A stretch of DNA of 21,186 nt from JACQKD01 sp964614265 (GTDB lineage Bacteria > Patescibacteriota > Minisyncoccia > Phycocordibacterales > UBA918). A program made the translations under genes and the position numbers. Numbering within the stretch: the first letter of the stretch is position 1; every line of letters begins with the position of its first letter. This document shows positions 15,392 to 21,186 of this stretch, one piece after another. A model generated the notes under the pieces. The model was not told the origin of the DNA. It saw only the letters and a list, made by a program, of their open reading frames with translations, and did not search any database. The stretch covers positions 1 through 21,186 of the forward strand of contig CAZTKT010000013.1 in the NCBI GenBank assembly GCA_964614265.1, written 5' to 3'.

Positions 15392-18300
15392 TTAATACTG
15401 TCGATCAGCGTCTCGTCGCAAGTCGACATCAAGCGCCAGACCACGAAGCTGATTCACTAACACATTGAATGACGCTGGTGTATGCGGATGACTGATGGCT
15501 TCTCCACGGACAATAGCATCAAACGCCGCTGATCGACCAATGATGTCGTCTGATTTGATGGTGAGCATTTCACGAAGTGTGTACGCGGCACCATAGCCCA
15601 AGAGTGCCCACACTTCCATTTCTCCAAATCGCTGACCGCCGACCTGCGCCTTCCCACCGAGCGGTTGCTGGGTGATCAGTGAGTACGGACCAATCGAACG
15701 CATGTGGATCTTGTCTTCAACCATGTGGTGTAACTTCAGAATATACATGTATCCAACGGCAATTTTTTGGTTGAATGTCTCCCCCGTACGACCGTCGCGC
15801 AACCACAACTTGCCATCCCCAGGAAGACCGGCGCGCACGAGCTCTGCTTTGATCTCGTCTTCAGTTGCTCCTGCAAAAGGTGGCACGATTGCCTGATAGC
15901 CAAGCGTATGTGCGGCCATACCGAGGTGCAACTCAAGAATTTGTCCAAGGTTCATACGACTCGGCACCCCAAGCGGTGTAAGAATCACATCGATTGGCTG
16001 ACCATCCTCCGTGTACGGCATGTCTTCCTCAGGAAGAATACGTGAGACCACACCCTTGTTTCCGTGTCGTCCCGCCATTTTATCGCCAACCGACACATTG
16101 CGTACCTGTGCAATGGTGATGTGAATACGTTTAATCACCCCACTTTCGAGCTGATCTCCTTGTTCACGTGAAAATACTTTAACCCCAATGATACGACCCC
16201 TCTTCCCTGCCTCCAAACGAAGTGATGTATCTTTTACGTCCTTTGCCTTCTCACCAAAAATAGAACGGAGGAGGCGTTCTTCTGGTGTCAGCTGTGTCTC
16301 TCCTTTTGGTGTGACCTTCCCGACGAGAATATCGCCCGGACGCACTTCTGCCCCAACACGAATGATGCCACTTTCATCAAGGTTGCGAAGCTTTTGGTCG
16401 CTTACGTTTGGAATGTCAGAGGTTGTCACTTCTGGTCCGAGTTTTGTATCACGCACCGAGACGTCAAGCTCGTCCATGTGAATTGAGGAAAATTTACTCT
16501 GCTTGACGATCCTTTCCGAAATAATGATCGCGTCCTCATAATTAGCACCTGACCAACTCATAAAGGCGACAAGCATGTTCTGCCCAAGTGCAATCTGTCC
16601 TTGATCAGTACTTGAGGTATCAGCGAGCACGTCACCACGCTTTACCTCTTGCCCAAGAGATACTACCGGTCGGTGATAAAACGCTGAAAAATCATTCGTT
16701 CGTTGAAATACCGTCAGTGCATATGTATGACTTTTACCGGTCTTTGATTTGAGTATGATGTGCTTTGCGTCAACCGCCGTCACTTCGCCCGCGTCATCGG
16801 CAATAATGATGCGCCCTGTATCACGAGCTGCCAATTCTTCAATCCCTGTCGCCACAATCGGCACCTCTTGTGTCAGACATGGCACCGCTTGCTTCTGCAT
16901 ATTTGAACCCATGAGTGCACGGTTTGCATCGTCATGATTCAAGAATGGAATCATGGATGTCGCGACAGAAAATGCCTGATTAGTAGCGATGTCAAGAAAA
17001 TCAACCTCAGCTTGAGGCACAATCGTTGGTTCTCCATGAGATCGTGCCTCTGCAAAATCACCAACAATCTTGTCGTCTGCATCGAGTTCAGTTGCCGCGT
17101 GGGCAATAACATGCTGTTCCTCTTCGTGCGCATTAAGGAAGACAATTTCATCTGTTACTACTCCCTTTACCACCTTCGCGTAGGGCGTTTCAATGATACC
17201 GAAACGGTTGACTCGTGCATACATCGCAAGACGCACAATCAACCCAATGTTCGGACCCTCTGGAGTTTGAATTGGACAAATACGCCCGTAGTGAGAGGGG
17301 TGAACATCGCGTACATCAAAGCCTGCTCGTTCGCGTGTGAGACCTCCCGGCCCAAGTGCAGAGAGTGTACGGAGACCCTCGAGCTCCGCGAGCACATTCT
17401 GTTGTGGCATGAACTGCGCAAGTTGGTTGGTCGTATAAAATTCCTTAATTGCCGCTTGGAGTGGTCGTGGATTGATTAGTTGAATGGGCAAGGAAGTCTC
17501 TGATTCAATCGTCGACATGCGATCTTGAATGTTACGCTTCATGCGTGTGAGACCCACTCGAATTCGCTGGATGATCATCTCGCCAAAATAACGAACACGA
17601 CGAAATCCAAGATGATCAATATCATCAGGTTGCGCATCTGGTGTATGGTTTTGCACCATGATGTGCTTCAAGATTGTGACGAAGTCATCAAGGTAGACAC
17701 CTTTCCCCACTACCTCCTTCTTGCTATGTGTGTGATTAAAACGATGGTCAAAATGGTACCGTCCAATCTCAGAGAGATCATATCGTTCTTCACTAAAGAT
17801 AGATCGGACAAACTCCCGCGCATTCTCCACTGTCGCCAAATCACCGTCACGAAGTCGTTTGTAGATTTCAATATAGGACTCATCGACCGTTTTTGCAGGA
17901 TCCTTCTCGAGGGTTGCTGTCATGTATTCCTTACCTTGTGGTACATCTTTGACAAGTGCGAGCATGTCCTTCTCTGTCTCAGCCCCAAGAACACGCAAGA
18001 GTGACGAAACCGGAAACTTTCGTTTTCGATCAATTTTGACGTAGATGACCCCATCTGCCTCTGATTCAATCTCTACCCACGCACCACGCAATGGGATAAT
18101 TTTTGCCCCAAAATATGTTTTTCCTTTCGTTTCAGAGGCAGTAAAGAAAATACCGTACGATCGCGCAAGCTGTGGAACGATCACACGTTCAACGCCATTG
18201 ATGATGAACGTTCCGTGCTCTGTCATCAGTGGAATATCCGTGAGAAAAATCTCCTGCTCTTTCTCTCCACCAAACGTTTTATTTTTCAGTACTACCGTGA

Positions 18301-18586
18301 CCCGCACCGGTGCATCATAGGTAAGTTTATTCTCCTTTGCGTGTTCAGGACTACACTTCGGTGTGCCAACGACGTACTTTTTGAAATGCAGTTCAAACTT
18401 CTTCTCAGAATAGTCACTGATTGGTGAAAATTCTTTAAATACCTCCTTGAATCCTTCCTCAATTAACCACGAGAAAGATTCTCGTTGCGGCTTGATCAAA
18501 TCCGGCAAGGCCACTCGTGGTGCACGATATCGCTGAAAGTATTTTTTTGGCAGTACAACCGATCCGTGGTCATTTTGATGTGCCAT
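15392..18586 (-). CDS. rpoB: DNA-directed RNA polymerase subunit beta
   Basis: Second-largest RNA polymerase subunit, 1064 aa from ATG 18586. Clear family blocks include GTFIINGVERVIVPQL (125-140), the SALGPGGLTRERAGF block (409-423), the HPSHYGRICPIQTPEGPNIG region, FMSWSGANYEDAI, and the C-terminal GRHGNKG and GKAQVGGQRFGEMEVWAL segments. The frame is open upstream to 18628, but the extra 14 residues (MFVHTITVF...) are not family-like and cover an inverted repeat in the leader, so 18586 is preferred. No Shine-Dalgarno site is seen. The rifampicin-resistance region (17354-17416) differs from E. coli at several contact positions. The gene is transcribed from the regulatory region 18587-18918 together with rpoC and probably dnaG and rpoD; rplJ and rplL are not upstream. 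Confidence 0.98.
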   Translation of the reverse strand: MAHQNDHGSVVLPKKYFQRYRAPRVALPDLIKPQRESFSWLIEEGFKEVFKEFSPISDYSEKKFELHFKKYVVGTPKCSPEHAKENKLTYDAPVRVTVVLKNKTFGGEKEQEIFLTDIPLMTEHGTFIINGVERVIVPQLARSYGIFFTASETKGKTYFGAKIIPLRGAWVEIESEADGVIYVKIDRKRKFPVSSLLRVLGAETEKDMLALVKDVPQGKEYMTATLEKDPAKTVDESYIEIYKRLRDGDLATVENAREFVRSIFSEERYDLSEIGRYHFDHRFNHTHSKKEVVGKGVYLDDFVTILKHIMVQNHTPDAQPDDIDHLGFRRVRYFGEMIIQRIRVGLTRMKRNIQDRMSTIESETSLPIQLINPRPLQAAIKEFYTTNQLAQFMPQQNVLAELEGLRTLSALGPGGLTRERAGFDVRDVHPSHYGRICPIQTPEGPNIGLIVRLAMYARVNRFGIIETPYAKVVKGVVTDEIVFLNAHEEEQHVIAHAATELDADDKIVGDFAEARSHGEPTIVPQAEVDFLDIATNQAFSVATSMIPFLNHDDANRALMGSNMQKQAVPCLTQEVPIVATGIEELAARDTGRIIIADDAGEVTAVDAKHIILKSKTGKSHTYALTVFQRTNDFSAFYHRPVVSLGQEVKRGDVLADTSSTDQGQIALGQNMLVAFMSWSGANYEDAIIISERIVKQSKFSSIHMDELDVSVRDTKLGPEVTTSDIPNVSDQKLRNLDESGIIRVGAEVRPGDILVGKVTPKGETQLTPEERLLRSIFGEKAKDVKDTSLRLEAGKRGRIIGVKVFSREQGDQLESGVIKRIHITIAQVRNVSVGDKMAGRHGNKGVVSRILPEEDMPYTEDGQPIDVILTPLGVPSRMNLGQILELHLGMAAHTLGYQAIVPPFAGATEDEIKAELVRAGLPGDGKLWLRDGRTGETFNQKIAVGYMYILKLHHMVEDKIHMRSIGPYSLITQQPLGGKAQVGGQRFGEMEVWALLGYGAAYTLREMLTIKSDDIIGRSAAFDAIVRGEAISHPHTPASFNVLVNQLRGLALDVDLRRDADRQY

Positions 18587-18610
18587 ATCTATAGAATTAC
18601 AGAATACCGT

Positions 18611-18634
18611 GATTGTATGGACAAACATACAATC
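18611..18634 (-). repeat. Perfect inverted repeat in the rpoB leader (GATTGTATG-N6-CATACAATC)
   Basis: Two 9-base arms with a 6-base spacer, ending 24 bases before the rpoB ATG. As RNA it forms a 9-bp hairpin with a 6-base loop and no T tract, so it is not a terminator. As DNA it could be a dimeric-protein operator. It could also be a 5' stabilising or translation-control hairpin. Confidence 0.6.
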
Positions 18635-18663
18635 AGCACTAATAATTTACCCCATCAGACACG

Positions 18664-18685
18664 AAAAAGACCGCACTATTGTGCG
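18664..18685 (-). terminator. Terminator-like hairpin with T tract in the rpoB leader (possible attenuator)
   Basis: On the minus strand CGCAC-AATA-GTGCG is followed two bases later by a CTTTTTC run. The stem is only 5 bp, so strength is uncertain. It lies downstream of both predicted promoters and about 78 bases before the rpoB ATG, where a partial terminator would act as an attenuator. Read-through termination of the Clp-type transcript is another reading. Confidence 0.4.
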
Positions 18686-18763
18686 TACGCCCAAAACCCA
18701 TCCCTACCGAATGTGTGTTAGCATCACCTAAAAATTGGAATTAGATTTAGTAAGTGTGCCCTT

Positions 18764-18792
18764 TGTATAAAAACCGTATAACCAAAACTCAA
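18764..18792 (-). promoter_or_regulatory. Second promoter of the rpoB operon (TTGAGT-N17-TATACA)
   Basis: On the minus strand a -35-like TTGAGT (18787-18792) and a -10-like TATACA (18764-18769) are separated by exactly 17 bases. Each hexamer matches the consensus at four positions. The predicted start is near 18757, giving a leader of about 170 bases. Confidence 0.4.
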
Positions 18793-18816
18793 TCCGTACG
18801 GTAGGTGTATGCCTAT

Positions 18817-18845
18817 AAGATATCAGACTACCCAAAATCCGTCAA
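18817..18845 (-). promoter_or_regulatory. Main predicted promoter of the rpoB operon (TTGACG-N17-TGA-TATCTT)
   Basis: On the minus strand -35 TTGACG (18840-18845, 5 of 6) and -10 TATCTT (18817-18822, 4 of 6) are 17 bases apart, and the spacer ends in TGA, an extended -10 feature. This is the best full promoter in the window. The predicted start is near 18810, giving a leader of about 224 bases before rpoB. Confidence 0.6.
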
Positions 18846-18918
18846 CTGCTGTGGGTGTGTACAATACCAAGCCTCTGCTTCTGTGGAGGAACCACTGTTT
18901 CCCACCCCTATACCGGAT

Positions 18919-21186
18919 CTATCCATCGTGAGCTATATCCTGTGCATCAAGGGTAATTGAACCACCTTGACTCAGTTTATGGGTTATGATCTTTTCAGCG
19001 ATTGCTTTCTCCACAGTATCTTGGATGAATCGTCGGAGAGGGCGTGCACCAAATGCTGGATCGTATCCACGAGATACTGCCACGGCAACTAATGCGTCAG
19101 TGATCTTGAACGTAATATTTTGTTGTTTTTTTAGACGCCCTGCGAGCTGAATGAACATCAGAATAGCCACCTGTCGCAACTGTTCTGGTGACAACGGCTG
19201 AAACATAATTGTTGCATCAAAACGATTGAGGAGCTCAGGTCGAAATAACCCTTCCTGTTGAATCTGATTCAATATCTCAGTTTTCTTTGTACCCGGTTGT
19301 ATACCAGCCTGAACCATTTTTTGTATAAGGGATGCACCGGCGTTTGAGGTCGCAATAATGATGGTATTACGCATGTTCACATGCTGACCAAATGCGTCGG
19401 TAAACATCCCTTCATCAAGAATCTGGAGGAACAGGTCAACTACTTTTTTGTGTGCCTTTTCAAACTCATCAAAGAGAAGGACCCCGTACGGAGAGGACCG
19501 GATACGGCTGCCAAGAATACCGGGATCCTTCTTTTCGGACGATCCGATCAGATGTTCCAGACCATCGTCACCTTGGTACTCTGTCATATCAAAACGCATG
19601 AGTACATCTTCGCCACCAAAATAAAAATCTGCAAGGGCTTTGGCGGTCTCGGTCTTCCCCACTCCCGTCGGCCCCAAAAAGAGAAAGGATCCAATGGGCC
19701 GTTTTGGTTCACCAATTCCCGTGCGTGCTCGGCGAATAGTATTCGCAATTGCGTCAACAGCTTCAGTTTGACCAACAATACGTTGGTGTAACAAATCCTC
19801 CAAGTGCATCAGTTTTTCTTGCTCTGGTTGCGTGATTTCGCCAAGTGGCACTTTGGTCTTTACCCCCACATAGTCAGCAACCACGTCCGGGGTCACCATC
19901 ACAATATTCTTTGAAACACTATAGTTTATTAACTCTCCCGCAAGATCAAGCGCTCGTTCCGGTAATGCGCCAGTAACAAGATACCGTGTGCCCGCTTCAG
20001 CAATCTTTTTCAGTGCGGGGTATGTGAGTATCACCGCTCCACGTGCCTGCGCTTCGAGATAGGGGACCGTGTCTTGTAAAATTGACACGAGCGTGTCCTC
20101 AGTAGGTTCGACGATTTCCACTTTTGTAAAATGTGTCATCAATTCCGTATCATTTTCCATCACTGTACGAAATGAAGTAGTATCGGCAAGTGCGACGAGA
20201 TGAAGCTGACTGCTCGCGAGATATGGAGCAAGAACATGTGTTACTGCAATCCCGACTGTTTTGAGAGATTCTATAAATTCTGGAAACTGTGGTATCACCA
20301 AGATTACATCCCCGGCATACACTGCTTCAGTAAAAATCTTTAGAAGAATACTTTCAATCTCTCCCTGTGTTTTTCCTGCAGAGATGAGCGCAGGACCATT
20401 CAGGGTAAAGATACGTTTTGACTCGAGCTCTGGGAACACACGCCCTTGAAGAATCATCTGTTCCAATGCGTACACAAGTGTTGCTTTCCCTGTCCCCGGC
20501 TCACCCACAACAACCACATTTGCACTGATGTTTTTAAGGAGCGCACTCTCAAGAATCTGTAACTCACTGTCAAATCGAATGAGCGTGAGTGGCGGGAGAG
20601 GAGCAAGATGTGATTGAACCGTAGCCGCAAATTGTAGAAGTGTGTATACCGGACCGTATGCCCACGTCTTTGCAATACCAGGAATGCGACCGAGTCGCTC
20701 CCGTGACCACCAACGTCTCTCTTGATCATGATGGTCGATACCTTGTTCTACCCACTGCGCAGTACTTTGTATGACATGTTCGTCGACTTGTTTACTCACT
20801 AACAACTCATGAAACTGCTTGTCATGGGTGGCAATCAGTCCAACAAGATCGCCAAGCGTGATATCACGATTCGCGGGGAGCGCTGCCAGAGAGACAGAGA
20901 ACTCTTCCAGCGTCGGTTGAGTAGTCGTTGTATGTTGCAAAAGAAATGCTTTGTACTCCTCGGGTATGATACCGAGGCGAATGAGTAGCGTTGTTCCTGT
21001 GTCTGTCTCGAGAAGGGCGGAGAGAAAGGAAATCCACGAAAATACTCCATGTACAGAGACACCATAAAACCAGAGTTGTGCAGCAAAATAATTAAAGTGT
21101 TCGGCAAGATTGTCCGACGTGATATCTCCGTGTTTATCATACGTCGTTGATTCAACAAAACGATCTACGGCAAAGACAGTCAAACG
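18919..21186 (-). CDS. Hsp100/Clp-type AAA+ ATPase (ClpA/B/C family) with degenerate first ATPase domain, N-terminus beyond window
   Basis: 755 codons of a double-ring AAA+ unfoldase; the frame stays open to the window edge (the first codons are CGT TTG), so the 5' end is missing. Numbering runs from the TTG at 21183. Residues ~30-150 resemble the repeated Clp N-domain (ALLETDTGTTLLIRLGI). ATPase domain 1 (~200-440) keeps GEPGTGKA, but Walker B is VILVIPQF where VILFIDE is expected, and the paired arginines are TH. ATPase domain 2 (~465-750) is intact: GPTGVGKT (504-511), LLFDEFEKAH (569-578), sensor 1 TSNAG (612-616), the NRF arginine (654) and sensor 2 GARPLRR (712-718). No coiled-coil middle domain links them, and the usual [LIV]G[FL] ClpP-docking tripeptide is not evident. 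Role: protein unfolding or remodelling, partner unknown. Confidence 0.88.
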   Translation of the reverse strand, partial: RLTVFAVDRFVESTTYDKHGDITSDNLAEHFNYFAAQLWFYGVSVHGVFSWISFLSALLETDTGTTLLIRLGIIPEEYKAFLLQHTTTTQPTLEEFSVSLAALPANRDITLGDLVGLIATHDKQFHELLVSKQVDEHVIQSTAQWVEQGIDHHDQERRWWSRERLGRIPGIAKTWAYGPVYTLLQFAATVQSHLAPLPPLTLIRFDSELQILESALLKNISANVVVVGEPGTGKATLVYALEQMILQGRVFPELESKRIFTLNGPALISAGKTQGEIESILLKIFTEAVYAGDVILVIPQFPEFIESLKTVGIAVTHVLAPYLASSQLHLVALADTTSFRTVMENDTELMTHFTKVEIVEPTEDTLVSILQDTVPYLEAQARGAVILTYPALKKIAEAGTRYLVTGALPERALDLAGELINYSVSKNIVMVTPDVVADYVGVKTKVPLGEITQPEQEKLMHLEDLLHQRIVGQTEAVDAIANTIRRARTGIGEPKRPIGSFLFLGPTGVGKTETAKALADFYFGGEDVLMRFDMTEYQGDDGLEHLIGSSEKKDPGILGSRIRSSPYGVLLFDEFEKAHKKVVDLFLQILDEGMFTDAFGQHVNMRNTIIIATSNAGASLIQKMVQAGIQPGTKKTEILNQIQQEGLFRPELLNRFDATIMFQPLSPEQLRQVAILMFIQLAGRLKKQQNITFKITDALVAVAVSRGYDPAFGARPLRRFIQDTVEKAIAEKIITHKLSQGGSITLDAQDIAHDG

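Larger units (their letters stand above)
18587..18918 (-). other. 332-base intergenic regulatory region upstream of rpoB
   Basis: The only gap over 300 bases in the window. It lies between the stop of the Clp-type ATPase gene and rpoB. On the minus strand it contains two tandem sigma70-type promoters, a short hairpin followed by a T tract, and a perfect 9-bp inverted repeat close to the rpoB start. Two tiny open frames (6 codons at 18704-18724; 20 codons at 18639-18701) precede or overlap the hairpin; no evidence shows they are translated. I see no strong terminator directly after the Clp-type gene. Confidence 0.6.

Noticed and set aside
18587..18628. Longer rpoB reading frame starting at ATG 18628
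   Set aside because: The 14 extra residues are unlike RpoB N-termini and overlap the inverted repeat in the leader; ATG 18586 (MAHQND) fits the family.

Overview
The window is a dense, almost entirely coding bacterial segment that looks like a chromosome fragment of a member of the Patescibacteria (Candidate Phyla Radiation). This placement is inferred from the proteins, not from a database search. RpoB (1064 aa) and RpoC (1218 aa) are compact. The primase has a bacterial core but has lost most of its zinc-finger ligands. A single-polypeptide UvrD-type helicase/nuclease is present, as is a strongly diverged Hsp100 ATPase. Shine-Dalgarno sequences are scarce. TGA acts as a stop (for example at 1940-1942 and at the end of the 142-aa gene), so the genetic code is 11 and not the TGA=Gly code of Gracilibacteria. 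No mobile element, CRISPR array, tRNA or rRNA was seen.

Layout. Bases 33-1942 (+ strand) carry histidyl-tRNA synthetase and a small DEDDy-type RNase H-like exonuclease. Bases 1963-2772 (- strand) encode UppP, an undecaprenyl-diphosphate phosphatase. It is divergent from a membrane-anchored DsbA-like thiol oxidoreductase (2892-3665, +), with back-to-back extended -10 promoters between them. A perfect bidirectional terminator (3689-3720) separates this from the long minus-strand block that fills the rest of the window.

Read in the direction of transcription from the right edge, the minus block holds: the C-terminal 755 codons of an Hsp100/Clp-type ATPase; a 332-base regulatory intergenic region with two sigma70-type promoters, a terminator-like hairpin and an inverted repeat; rpoB; rpoC; dnaG; rpoD; an HEXXH protein of unknown function starting 3 bases after rpoD; a terminator; an unknown 142-aa protein with the only well-placed Shine-Dalgarno site in the window; another terminator; and a UvrD helicase fused to a RecB-type nuclease, whose promoter predicts a leaderless mRNA.

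The main theme is transcription and replication initiation. The two large RNA polymerase subunits, primase and the housekeeping sigma factor lie in one co-directional run with gaps of 20, 82 and 38 bases. Several of these proteins depart from textbook sequence: the rifampicin pocket of RpoB, the DnaG zinc site, a strongly basic sigma tail, and the first ATPase domain plus both pore loops of the Clp protein. I see no classical defence or mobile system. The most unusual items are the degenerate Hsp100, the zinc-ligand-poor primase, and the putative metallopeptidase coupled to rpoD.
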